A stretch of DNA of 44,849 bases from a bacterium. Lineage in GTDB: Bacteria > JAJVIF01 > JAGGVT01. This document shows positions 19,147-29,465 of this stretch, one piece after another. The notes under the pieces are model-generated. The model saw only the letters and a program-made list of their open reading frames with translations. It ran no database searches and had not been told where the DNA came from. The position numbers and the translations under genes were made by a program. Position 1 is the stretch's first letter. Every line of letters starts with the position of its first letter. Location: the NCBI GenBank assembly GCA_021157815.1, contig JAGGVT010000191.1:1-44849 (forward strand). The letters run 5' to 3'.

Positions 19147-20298
19147 TCAGCATCCAATATACCGAGAGATTACAATTTTCTGAACCTCGCTGGTACCCTC
19201 GCCGATTTCAAGCAGTTTTTGGTCACGATAGAATCGCTCGATGTTGTACTCACGCATTAAACCATAACCGCCATGAATCTGAACAGCGTGATTTACAACA
19301 CGAGACATAACCTCTGAACAATATAGTTTACTCATAGCGGCTTCTTTCTGGAAAGGTAAATCATTATCATGAAGCCAGCAGGCTCGATATAAAAGCCATC
19401 TGGCAGCTTCGATTTCAGTAGCCATGTCAGCTAGTTTGAAAGCGTTAGCCTGGAATTTGCAGATTTTCTTTCCAAATTGGACACGCTCCTGTGAATATTT
19501 AAGCGCGAGTTCATATGCTCCCTGCGCACCGCCTAATCCCATCGCGGCAATTGAAAGTCGTCCCTTGTCAAGTGTGGAAAGCATTTGCTTGAAGCCATCA
19601 CCACGTTTGCCGAGAATAGATGAATTCGGCACACGGCAATCCTCGAAATAGAGTTCAGCTGTATTAGATGATCTCCACATCATTTTGCCGTGCATGGTCT
19701 TGGTTGTGAAACCCGGTGTGCCATGTGGTATCAAAAAGCATGTGTATTCCTTTTTACCATCATCCCGTTTTCCAGTAATCGCCTGCGTTATGGCGAATCC
19801 TGTAATTTCAGATGATCCGTTGGTAATGAAAATTTTTGAACCGTTTATAATCCAATCATCGCCATCCTGAACAGCTACTGTCAGAGTGCCACCGGCGTCC
19901 GAACCCGCATTTGCTTCAGTAAGCCCGAATGAACCGAGAACCTTACCTGAGCACAGTTTGGGAAGCCATTCTTTTTTCTGCTCCTCGTTTCCGAAATAAT
20001 AGACTGGACCAAGTCCAAGTGAATTTCCGGCAGCCACAGTCGCGGCGGTTGAACCATCGACTCTGGCAAGCTCCTCAACGGCGATGATGTACGCCAGATA
20101 ATCCATTCCGGAACCGCCGTACTCTTCAGGAATGGTTAATCCGAAGAGATTCATATCCGACATTTTGGCGACCAGTTCAAGAGAGAATTCCTCTTTCTCA
20201 TCAAGCTGTTCAGCAATTGGCGCGATTTCATTTTCAGCAAAATCACGAATGGCATCTCTAAGCATGTTATGTTCATCGTTCAGATTAAAATCTACCAT
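19147..20298 (-). CDS. Acyl-CoA dehydrogenase
   Basis: FGLTIPEEYGGSGMDYLAY, GSFGLTEANAGSDAGG, QIHGGYGLMREYNIERFYRDQKLLEIGEGTSEVQ. Confidence 0.95.
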   Translation of the reverse strand: MVDFNLNDEHNMLRDAIRDFAENEIAPIAEQLDEKEEFSLELVAKMSDMNLFGLTIPEEYGGSGMDYLAYIIAVEELARVDGSTAATVAAGNSLGLGPVYYFGNEEQKKEWLPKLCSGKVLGSFGLTEANAGSDAGGTLTVAVQDGDDWIINGSKIFITNGSSEITGFAITQAITGKRDDGKKEYTCFLIPHGTPGFTTKTMHGKMMWRSSNTAELYFEDCRVPNSSILGKRGDGFKQMLSTLDKGRLSIAAMGLGGAQGAYELALKYSQERVQFGKKICKFQANAFKLADMATEIEAARWLLYRACWLHDNDLPFQKEAAMSKLYCSEVMSRVVNHAVQIHGGYGLMREYNIERFYRDQKLLEIGEGTSEVQKIVISRYIGC

Positions 20299-20351
20299 TT
20301 ATTGAGCTCCCTGAATGTATAAATATCCTCTGAGAATAATAAATAAAACTG

Positions 20352-20395
20352 AAAAAGCCCCTAACCCGATTGAAAAATATTACGGATACAGGGGC
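20352..20395 (-). terminator. Predicted rho-independent terminator after the DUF35 gene
   Basis: Minus strand: GCCCCT(GTATCCG...CGGGTT)AGGGGC followed by TTTTT. Confidence 0.65.
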
Positions 20396-20471
20396 AATAT
20401 TTTATCAAAAAAGTGGCGAGTTCGGAAATCCATAAAGTTGATAATAAGTTCGAACTCACCGGTGTCATCGT

Positions 20472-21011
20472 CTATTCAGCAGGCACGAAATAAACATCAG
20501 TCGGCTTGAATTTGCTCAACCTGAGAAATTTCGCCTGCACTTTCATTCCGATCCAGTCAAGGGTTGGTTTCAACGGGTCAACGCCAAGAAGCCTTGTAAG
20601 GAAGAGAGTATCAGCTTCTTCCCATTCAATTAGCGCAAGCACGAATGGACATTCCGGCAGGAATGTTTCCGACCCGAAATGGCAAACGGTAAACGTATGC
20701 ACCTTAGCCTGTTGTGGAAGTTCAATCCAATCCATCTCCTTGCCGCAAACAGGACATGCCAATCTTGGAGTGGCGCAAACATATCCGCATTTTTCATCCA
20801 TGCATTTTGTAGCAAGGAGTTTTTTATTCGAAACTCCCGCAAACCACGGACTGTCCTGGCCATAGGAATGAATGTAATCAACCTGCCACGGAAACTTAAT
20901 TACAATTGGCGCCATATCCTTCAGTTGTGATAAATCTTTTGGAAATGGAACACTGTAAACCTGTGTACCCTCCTGCTCCTCCTCTATTTTCATTTTGATT
21001 TCATCTGCCAT
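20472..21011 (-). CDS. Zn-ribbon / OB-fold protein (DUF35 type)
   Basis: CMDEKCGYVCATPRLACPVCGKEMDW rubredoxin-like ribbon then OB fold; adjacent to the thiolase gene. Confidence 0.85.
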   Translation of the reverse strand: MADEIKMKIEEEQEGTQVYSVPFPKDLSQLKDMAPIVIKFPWQVDYIHSYGQDSPWFAGVSNKKLLATKCMDEKCGYVCATPRLACPVCGKEMDWIELPQQAKVHTFTVCHFGSETFLPECPFVLALIEWEEADTLFLTRLLGVDPLKPTLDWIGMKVQAKFLRLSKFKPTDVYFVPAE

Positions 21012-21013
21012 TT

Positions 21014-22327
21014 TTACGCCTCCTTCTCCATGATAGTTACTGTAACATAAGTGCCTGTACCGGCGTGGCTGTGGATTGCCCCGACTTTTGCATCGGGCAG
21101 GAAAAGAGTTTTATCATTGAAATGTTTGGGAATTGTTCCCTGAAGCTGCCATAATGCAAAAACGCCCTGCATGATTCCGGATGCTCCGACCGGATGGCCA
21201 CAGGCAATCAAGCCTCCTGATGGATTAACAGGACAAACCGACTTATCTTTAAGTTTTAGGCCGTAATCGATATTGGGCATGAACGCTTTTCCACTGGCTG
21301 CGAAATCTCCACCCTCGCCGTACTTGCAGAGCCCCATATCTTCATAAGTCTGCATTTCACTTGATGTATAAGCATCATGCAGCTCGACAAAGTCAATCTG
21401 TCCAAGCGGGTCGGTGATTCCAGCCATCTCGTACGCCATCTTCGATGCCGTTCGTCCGGCTCGGAAACTATGAACTCCGGGATACTTGAGATCTTTATAG
21501 TCCTCAGGAGATTCGTTTGGAAGAAGAATGACATCCCCATGCGGACGGTCAGACATTCGCATCATGTCAGTGCCGCTACCGATTCCAGTCAGTTTGACTT
21601 TTGGAATTCGCTTTCCAGACTCTTTTTCCAGCTTGGCAACGCCATCTTCAGATGCCAGCATAATAGTTGCAGCGCCATCTGACATTACACAAATATCCAG
21701 CCTTGTTAGAGGATATGCAACCATCGGAGCATTGCGGACATCCTCAATTGTAAGTTTCAACTGTTTCTGTGAATATGGGTTGTGATAAGCGTTGTAGTGA
21801 TTCTTTACGGATATATGTGCGAGTTGCTCAACGGTTGTGCCAAACTCTTTCATGTGGCGAACAACCATCATCGCATAGTAACCGGAATAGAATCCGCCAA
21901 CAGGGAAATCCCAGCTGACATCGGATGCAAGTGCGATAAATTCGTTTCCCTTCCATGTGTTGACATGGCTCATGGTTTCAAAACCATAACAGGGACAAAT
22001 ATCCATTTGGCCGGAAGCGATTGATTTCCAACCTTCCTGAATGCACATGCCACCGGTTGCTCCACCACTTTCCACTCTGAGAGAGGGTTTCGGGCAAAGC
22101 CCAAGATAATCGGTAGCCATGATTCCGCCCATGAGTTGACGGGCGAAATGGTCTGAGAAATAAGAGGATACCGAGCCGTCACACATCTCGATAAATTTCT
22201 TGTACTCGATACCTAAATCATTGACAGCATAGTCAAAAGATTCTTTGACCAGCGCCTGATAAGTGGCGTCCGGACGAGCTTTTGCAAATTTTGAAACGCC
22301 GCCGGCAACAGCATAAACAGGACGCAT
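21014..22327 (-). CDS. Thiolase-superfamily protein (SCP2/lipid-transfer type)
   Basis: FVELHDAYTSSEMQTYEDMGLC, NPSGGLIACGHPVGASGIMQ, AIHSHAGTGTYVTV. Confidence 0.85.
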   Translation of the reverse strand: MRPVYAVAGGVSKFAKARPDATYQALVKESFDYAVNDLGIEYKKFIEMCDGSVSSYFSDHFARQLMGGIMATDYLGLCPKPSLRVESGGATGGMCIQEGWKSIASGQMDICPCYGFETMSHVNTWKGNEFIALASDVSWDFPVGGFYSGYYAMMVVRHMKEFGTTVEQLAHISVKNHYNAYHNPYSQKQLKLTIEDVRNAPMVAYPLTRLDICVMSDGAATIMLASEDGVAKLEKESGKRIPKVKLTGIGSGTDMMRMSDRPHGDVILLPNESPEDYKDLKYPGVHSFRAGRTASKMAYEMAGITDPLGQIDFVELHDAYTSSEMQTYEDMGLCKYGEGGDFAASGKAFMPNIDYGLKLKDKSVCPVNPSGGLIACGHPVGASGIMQGVFALWQLQGTIPKHFNDKTLFLPDAKVGAIHSHAGTGTYVTVTIMEKEA

Positions 22328-22505
22328 ATAATACCTCCCATGAATGGCTCAGAAGCAAGTCGGTAATTAATTCATGACCGAATTTCAGTTGTCACCGAGC
22401 CTGAAATGAATTTGATAAAAAATTCACAAGGTGGAAAAATATATCCGCCTTATGAAAGCTTAGATATCCTAATACTTATTATTATTTGTGTCAATATGAA
22501 ATTGG

Positions 22506-22697
22506 TTAGCAGGTTAGTAAGTTAGCAAGTTAGTAAGTTAGCAGGTTAGCAAGTTAGCAGGTTAGAAAGTTAGCAGGTTGGAAAGTTAGTAAGTTAGCAG
22601 GTTAGCAAGTTAGCAGGTTAGAAAGTTAGCAGGTTAGTAGGTTAGAAAGTTAGCAGGTTAGCAGGTTAGAAAGTTAGCAGGTTAGTAGGTTAGCTTG
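22506..22697. repeat. 8-bp tandem array, 24 units (TTAGYARG consensus)
   Basis: Units TTAGCAGG/TTAGTAAG/TTAGCAAG/TTAGAAAG at 22506+8n, no indels. Confidence 0.95.
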
Positions 22698-22769
22698 CTG
22701 TGCCCCGATGTGCATCATTATAAATGGCAACTTCAGGGCGCAGCAGGGAATAGCGCGGCAAGGAAACTG

Positions 22770-22927
22770 TCTCAGAACCTGCATTTTCTGTCATCCTGAG
22801 CGAAGCGAAGGATCTATTCTCGATAGCGTATATTAAATTCACCAGGTTTAATCATCAACACAGAAGCATATAGATTCTTCGCTACGCTCAGAATGACAAA
22901 TATCATGCCTATAATAGAGTTCTGAGA
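22770..22927. mobile_element. MITE-like element copy 1 (TCTCAGAAC ... GTTCTGAGA termini)
   Basis: Inner inverted repeats TGTCATCCTGAGCGAAGCGAAGGATCTAT / ATAGATTCTTCGCTACGCTCAGAATGACA; second copy in opposite orientation at 32269-32427. Confidence 0.75.
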
Positions 22928-23013
22928 CGCCTTCCAATCAGCGCCCCTACGGAGTGTAAGATTTGAAATACAGATTTATTATGAACATCATCACTTACAT
23001 AAAAAATGGAACG

Positions 23014-23045
23014 AAAAAAGACCGCAGGATTCATCGACGGTCTTT
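23014..23045 (-). terminator. Predicted rho-independent terminator
   Basis: Minus strand: AAAGACCG-(13 nt)-CGGTCTTTTTT. Confidence 0.75.
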
Positions 23046-23107
23046 AAATAATCATTATGCAACTGAACCACTTTATATTTCTGTCTCATTTCAGGGGTGC
23101 AGTATAA

Positions 23108-23187
23108 CCTGTTAACTTACTAACTTACTAACTTACTAACCTGCTAACTTACTAACTTGCTAACCTGCTAACTTACTAACCTGTTCA
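23108..23187. repeat. Inverted 8-bp tandem array, 10 units, running into the stop codon of the minus-strand lipoprotein gene
   Basis: CTTACTAA/CCTGCTAA/CTTGCTAA units are reverse complements of the 22506-22697 units. Confidence 0.95.
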
Positions 23188-24918
23188 CTGACGGTACATG
23201 CTTTCCAACACAGCCATTCCGCCTTCGTTGATGATTTCAAAAGTCGAAGTGTTCCAGTTCGGGTCTTCATCGACATTGTTCAGCGCGACCATTGTTACGA
23301 GCATATTGCCATCATCATCAATCCACTCATAAACCATAGCTTTCGAAAGCTCATACCCAAACAGTTTCATATCGATTATGGTTCGTAATTGAAGGGCGCT
23401 TTTTGTGGTTCCGCCACTGAGAGGTATGGTGCATAAGCCCATTCCGACTGCAGTGGTGTCATAGTTAATTGTAACCATTTCCATTAATCCACCGGTACCA
23501 AATTTGCGTTTGAACGCAGTGCTGGAATTATAAGGGTACGGGAAACCATCGATTGTTCCCGCAAACACAACGGATCCGTTGAACATATCCATTTCATAAA
23601 AACCAAGCGGCGTGCATTTATTGTTAGCGTAATCATGTTTTTCAGCCTGGTAATACAGACCGGAGCCAATTCCGAATTGGCCATCATTCTTGACAAAATG
23701 CTCTCTACCAGGGAAATCGTTAGTAAACAATGCAACTTCAGAATCACTCGGCGACAAAATCGACCGCTGCGCATCACCGTTAAATGCAATACCGGTGAAA
23801 TCCCAGGGCCCGTCGTAGTCAAGATAGTCAACCATGGTTCTGGTAATTACTCCATCAAAGGAATCGAAATTGTAGTAGTTCCCTATTGTTTTGTAGTCAT
23901 CATCCTCAGAAAGAGTGATTTCAACATCCAGAACCTCTTGATATACCTCAGCTGTTAAAATTACAAGCGTGGAAAAGTCATAGGAATAATTTGCGGATTC
24001 AGTGTCAATAACACGAACAAGCACGTTGTATGTTCCAGCAGGAGCGTTTTTCTGGTTTGTTACCATTGCGGAATAAGTCGCGTTGTTTCCAGCACCGGAT
24101 TCAAAAGAAAGGTTAACCGGAGCGTTGAAAAGGCTGTCGCAGTATGCAACCACCTGGCTGATAGTCTCAATGCCCTGGTAATCATACATGTCAACGGAAA
24201 TTTCAGCTGATCCGCCGATATCGGTTAATCCATCGGAGATTTCACCATCAAGGTTGATAACCTCAAACGAATTCATTTCCATTGGGAAAGTAACGCCGTC
24301 ATTTGGCGCCCAGCTGGCATCGACTGCGATATCAAAATTAAACGATTCAAGCGGCAGTTGAACAAGAAACGTTTCTGTGAAAACATCACCGGGAGCGAAA
24401 GGCCGTCGCTCAACTCCCTTGTTGTATGCGATGTAACTGTTGACATATCCGGGAATGGTTGGATTATCCCATAACGCGGTCAAGCCATCGTTGTTTTGAA
24501 TAGCGGTGCTGACACCAACACCGTAGTAATTCAGATCCGGCGGGAAAATCGCGATTACTCGAAGGTCAAACACTGTGAACATGGGGGCTGTCGTAGGATG
24601 AGTAACCTCAATATCACACTGTACAATATTGTCAGGCAGGAATTGAATATTTTTAACCTTAAGACAATTGCCGCAAGGCCATCCAAGCAGATATTCCTTT
24701 GCGTTCATGTGCGCGTTGAGTTCACGATTTGGCGTGATTGATCCTGTCTGTGTATCAGTTTCAAGATTCACCGTGTAATGCCCAAGGAAAGCCCGATTTG
24801 ATACAGCCTGCGCGTTTGGCTGGGTGATGTCATCAGGCTGGATAACACTATTCTGAGAACATGATCCCAGAAGAAGTGCAAAAACAGCAATGAGAATGGG
24901 GAAGAGTATTCTTCGCAT
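23185..24918 (-). CDS. Lipoprotein: shared CxxCL module + Ig-like segment + unassigned C-terminus
   Basis: Lipobox LLLGSC|SQN; ITPNRELNA...WPCGNCLKVKNIQF...VTHPTTAPMFTVFDLRV. Confidence 0.65.
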   Translation of the reverse strand: MRRILFPILIAVFALLLGSCSQNSVIQPDDITQPNAQAVSNRAFLGHYTVNLETDTQTGSITPNRELNAHMNAKEYLLGWPCGNCLKVKNIQFLPDNIVQCDIEVTHPTTAPMFTVFDLRVIAIFPPDLNYYGVGVSTAIQNNDGLTALWDNPTIPGYVNSYIAYNKGVERRPFAPGDVFTETFLVQLPLESFNFDIAVDASWAPNDGVTFPMEMNSFEVINLDGEISDGLTDIGGSAEISVDMYDYQGIETISQVVAYCDSLFNAPVNLSFESGAGNNATYSAMVTNQKNAPAGTYNVLVRVIDTESANYSYDFSTLVILTAEVYQEVLDVEITLSEDDDYKTIGNYYNFDSFDGVITRTMVDYLDYDGPWDFTGIAFNGDAQRSILSPSDSEVALFTNDFPGREHFVKNDGQFGIGSGLYYQAEKHDYANNKCTPLGFYEMDMFNGSVVFAGTIDGFPYPYNSSTAFKRKFGTGGLMEMVTINYDTTAVGMGLCTIPLSGGTTKSALQLRTIIDMKLFGYELSKAMVYEWIDDDGNMLVTMVALNNVDEDPNWNTSTFEIINEGGMAVLESMYRQ

Positions 24919-25119
24919 TTTAAAGCCTCCACAATGATGTGGTGTTTATGGATATAGCCAATACGTTGATTATTATTACGCATTTCAGCGTAAAAGTAAA
25001 CCGATTTAATTAACAGCGTATGTCGTTTAACGGTATGTAGCTGTTCAATGGATTAGATGCCTGATTGTTGTGAAAAAATGGAAGAGCCAGACCATTTACC
25101 GAATGTATTGCAGGAAAAT

Positions 25120-25144
25120 CCCGGCGAGGGGACTACGAGTTACA
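25120..25144. repeat. Degenerate hairpin repeat copy
   Basis: CCCGGCGAGGGGACTACGAGTTACA; upstream CGAATGTATTGCAGGAAAA also matches the copy at 29393. Confidence 0.7.
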
Positions 25145-25367
25145 TTTTTTCCCTAGAGACAGGCAGACAGGCCCGAATGGAAATAACTACTCTGTTATTT
25201 AAATAAAATCATTACTCTCCGAGAGGGATATCCTCAATAGAGATGGTAATTTCATTCGGAAATTCAATCTGGTCAAGGTTGTTTGCGGTTATCATAGGTG
25301 CTGACATGTCCGCCATTGATCTATAACCAGCGTATTCAGGATCGATATTCTCTCCATTTCGACCATA

Positions 25368-26405
25368 TTAAATTCCAAGATATTGAGAGCCTATACCATA
25401 AGCATTATCGGGGTTATACAACCTGCAAAACGCGATGAGTGTCTCATCGCCGATTTTGAGCCATGAGTATTGAGCGACTTTACTGTTGTCAAATCCAATT
25501 TTGAAATCCGCACCTGAGGTTTTAAGCAGTTTGGCAAAGCCAGCGAAATTTTCAAGAATGATTAGACTGTGTTCACACTGAAAACCTGGTTTATCCTTAA
25601 AACCTGAATATAGATCTTTAAAAGTTTGGGGTAAAACAAAGTTTTTTTCGCTGAAATAGTAATCCTCTGTTGTTCCACAAACACGAATATGAATCTGTCC
25701 GCACATTCCATATATCATCCGATTTTCTTTCGATAAAACATCATTGACCGGGATTGTTCCACCTATGATATCGATAGCCTTCTCTTTATCATCATCACCA
25801 ATACAGCCTCGTGCCCTGAATTCACGACGTTTATCCTCAAGAGTTTCACCTCTGTATGATTCCCATTCCCTCCAAGTGAATTCGATATAATTCTCAACCC
25901 ATTTTTCTATTCCCTCATCACGATAAGCTTTATAGTCGAGATCCACAAATGTCATTTTTGCATGATCGTCACTGAACTTTTCCCATTTGATCAAACCTCG
26001 ATCCGATTTATCAAGATTGAAATCTCTCCCGACTAAAACGCCTACCGGCGCTCCCGTCATGACATTACGAGGCCAATGCAATGGAAAACCGCTTCGGACA
26101 AAAGAAGACATCGATTCCGGATATGCCCCGGTAACACGTCTGTAAAGGCGAATTTCTTCAGCCAAATGAATTCTATAAGCATTGAGTTGGTAATAGCTTG
26201 AATCGTATAAATCGTTGCTTACAGGGAATGTCAGTCTTGTCCCCGCTGTAGCGCGTTCTGTCTGGAGAGGAGAAGCGCCAACCTCAGTTTTATCGCCGTC
26301 TGTCCTCCCCGGGTTTATCGGCTTTATCGATGATGAACATCCAATAACCAGGAACAATGATGTAATTAAAACCATCGAAATCATCAAATATGCGTTTGGT
26401 TTCAT
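25368..26405 (-). CDS. Hypothetical lipoprotein
   Basis: Lipobox LFLVIGC|SSS; start at Met in MKPNAYLMISM. Possible C-terminal continuation to 25212 past an in-frame TAA. Confidence 0.6.
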   Translation of the reverse strand: MKPNAYLMISMVLITSLFLVIGCSSSIKPINPGRTDGDKTEVGASPLQTERATAGTRLTFPVSNDLYDSSYYQLNAYRIHLAEEIRLYRRVTGAYPESMSSFVRSGFPLHWPRNVMTGAPVGVLVGRDFNLDKSDRGLIKWEKFSDDHAKMTFVDLDYKAYRDEGIEKWVENYIEFTWREWESYRGETLEDKRREFRARGCIGDDDKEKAIDIIGGTIPVNDVLSKENRMIYGMCGQIHIRVCGTTEDYYFSEKNFVLPQTFKDLYSGFKDKPGFQCEHSLIILENFAGFAKLLKTSGADFKIGFDNSKVAQYSWLKIGDETLIAFCRLYNPDNAYGIGSQYLGI

Positions 26406-26468
26406 TTTACATTCTCCTATGTAATACACTAATCATATAAGACACTTATTTTAAAACAATCATTGTCA

Positions 26469-27000
26469 CTAATTAAGACATCTCGAATTTAAAAGCCCAC
26501 AATCAGGTATATCGTCAATATTATCCTCACAGAAAAAGCAATCGCTTGGATCACAAGCTCCCTCAGTTCCCAATAGGGTCAACCCATTGATACCAAATAG
26601 TTATCTCATTGGGGGGTCCGCAAGGCGCTGAGCCGATTACCGGAAAACAAGGACCTTCCAAAGTATTACCACCAAGGTAAATAGGCCAATTCCAATGAGG
26701 ATTAGTCGCCGTACTAATTCCTCTAATCCTGCACCGGCTTTCCGTCGTAAAAATATTAATACCATAGCAACACCATGCACGCCTATATTGGCTTTCTTTT
26801 ATCCCGTAAGTGCACATTTCACCGGAATTTGGACATGGTAATAAATCGGGCAATAAAACCTGTCTTCCAACCTAGTAAGAAGGTCCAGGAAGACATGTAT
26901 CCGCGTAAGAGAATCTTACTGGAAAAAAGGACAGAAACAGCAGAAAAATAATCGCTAATGTAAAATAAATTTTGAACAAAAATGGTTTTGTATTCCTCAT
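26469..27000 (-). pseudogene. Disrupted small secreted Cys-rich protein
   Basis: MRNTKPFLFKIYFTLAIIFLLFLSFFPVRFSYADTCLPGPSY*VGRQVLLPDLLPCPNSGEMC...WVDPIGN*: ORF 26563..26853 lies in frame with a signal peptide starting at 27000 across a TAG at 26872-26874. A further Cys-rich stretch (GTEGACDPSDCFFCEDNIDDIPDCGLLNSRCLN*) follows in another frame to 26469. Confidence 0.6.
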
Positions 27001-27306
27001 GGGGCTTCTCCATCTTTTCATTCATTGCTTCGTCAATTATATTATTATACTTAAAAAATAAGTTTATATCAATCTATGGTTTAGTGACAAACTAAATCAA
27101 GTTTAGATGCCTGTTTGTTGTGAAAAAAGAAATAAATGGAAGCCCGGTTAATGAGAAACCTGGCTACGATTTATATCCCTTTTTCAGAGGCCTCTAAAAG
27201 ATAATATGATATATCGATAGCTGCATTCATCATAACTTTTAGTTCATGCTAAATGGGAAAAATCTCTTCCATTAATGTTTTTGACAGGTCGCAAAGGGAT
27301 TTTAGA

Positions 27307-27813
27307 TCAATAGTCGTGAGGAATTCCCTTGATATGCAAGAGAAGATGTTCCTGGTCATCCATGTCGTCAATCCAGCCATTATTGGCATCGGATTTTGCA
27401 TCCAGGTCTTTTATATACGGTTTTATATCAAGCACCGGGGTTCCATCGAATACATCCAGTCCAGATGTGAAAATCTCATTATTCATGATGCGTTTCACAC
27501 GAACAACACTAATCCCGATTGGGTTGGGACGCACAGGTGATCTGCTTGCAAATACGCCTACTTCAACACCATTTGCCCATGAGGGAGATACAATCATTGA
27601 TAAATCTTGCTTTATCTGATGTATATGGTAAATGACATAAATAAAGAGAAACCCATCCAGTTTATAGAGTCCGTCGGAATATTGGGGATCAATTGTAATC
27701 CGAAATTCTCCATCATCCTCATCTACTGGCTGATATGGCGCATTTTTAGTGTATGGCGTCCGGATAATCCCAACTTGTTGAAACTTAATATTTTCAATGC
27801 TAATATTCTCCAA
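27307..27813 (-). CDS. TrmO/TsaA family tRNA methyltransferase
   Basis: VGIIRTPYTK, GVFASRSPVRPNPIGISVV, GTPVLDIKPYI. Confidence 0.9.
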   Translation of the reverse strand: MENISIENIKFQQVGIIRTPYTKNAPYQPVDEDDGEFRITIDPQYSDGLYKLDGFLFIYVIYHIHQIKQDLSMIVSPSWANGVEVGVFASRSPVRPNPIGISVVRVKRIMNNEIFTSGLDVFDGTPVLDIKPYIKDLDAKSDANNGWIDDMDDQEHLLLHIKGIPHDY

Positions 27814-27888
27814 GAAGACTGTGTCTCTTTCACGTATTCATTCTTTAAGACAATAATATCGCTTCGATTCATTTTAGGAAAATAGTAA

Positions 27889-28248
27889 TTATCCTTTTTT
27901 GAGCGTTTGAAGTTTTTCCAATGTCTTTTCAGCAACGATTTTATCTTTATTGAAATGCTTTATCATTCTAATAAGGCATTTTTGTTTCTCTTTTTCATCA
28001 CCAAGATACTCAGCGCAAGCATTCATAAATCCTATTGTTTCAGTTATGTTTGCTTCTACGTCGCCTGGTATCAATTCACTGTCATGCTTAACTACATTTT
28101 CCGGGCATACATCATGGCATACGCCGCAGTGAATGCAATTCTTCATGTCAACCTTTGCTTTTCCACCAACCATGAAGATTGTGTTGGTCGGACATTCATC
28201 AACACAAATGCCACAGCCCAAACAGCCAGCTTTATCTACCCATGGCAT
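27889..28248 (-). CDS. 4Fe-4S dicluster ferredoxin-type protein with C-terminal helical domain
   Basis: CLGCGICVDECP and CIHCGVCHDVCP. Confidence 0.85.
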   Translation of the reverse strand: MPWVDKAGCLGCGICVDECPTNTIFMVGGKAKVDMKNCIHCGVCHDVCPENVVKHDSELIPGDVEANITETIGFMNACAEYLGDEKEKQKCLIRMIKHFNKDKIVAEKTLEKLQTLKKG

Positions 28249-28250
28249 AT

Positions 28251-29164
<914 letters not shown>

Positions 29165-29392
29165 AATCTCCTATGCGCATTTTCTAAAATCATTAATTGG
29201 CATCAAGTTTTTTCGATAACAGTTACTAATTACTACTATATACTAACACTAACGAAAACGTAACAGATTTGATATTATTTGTCAATAGGGTCATAATACC
29301 CAAAATCCGCGATTGAACTGATTAGTTAGATTAAAAATATCGTAGCTAATGAGAAGCCGGGCTACAACTTTCCCGAATGTATGGCAGGAAAA

Positions 29393-29418
29393 CCCCGGCG
29401 AGGGGACGCCGGGTTACA
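29393..29418. repeat. Hairpin repeat copy (a related AATGAGAAGCCGGGCTACA sequence lies at ~29348-29366)
   Basis: CCCCGGCGAGGGGACGCCGGGTTACA. Confidence 0.85.
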
Positions 29419-29465
29419 ATGCGAATACACTTTTTTCAGAGGTCTCTATGATATAATCGTTCCTC

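Noticed and set aside
22506-23187. Possible CRISPR array
   Set aside because: Units are 8 bp, contiguous, with no spacers and no cas genes nearby.
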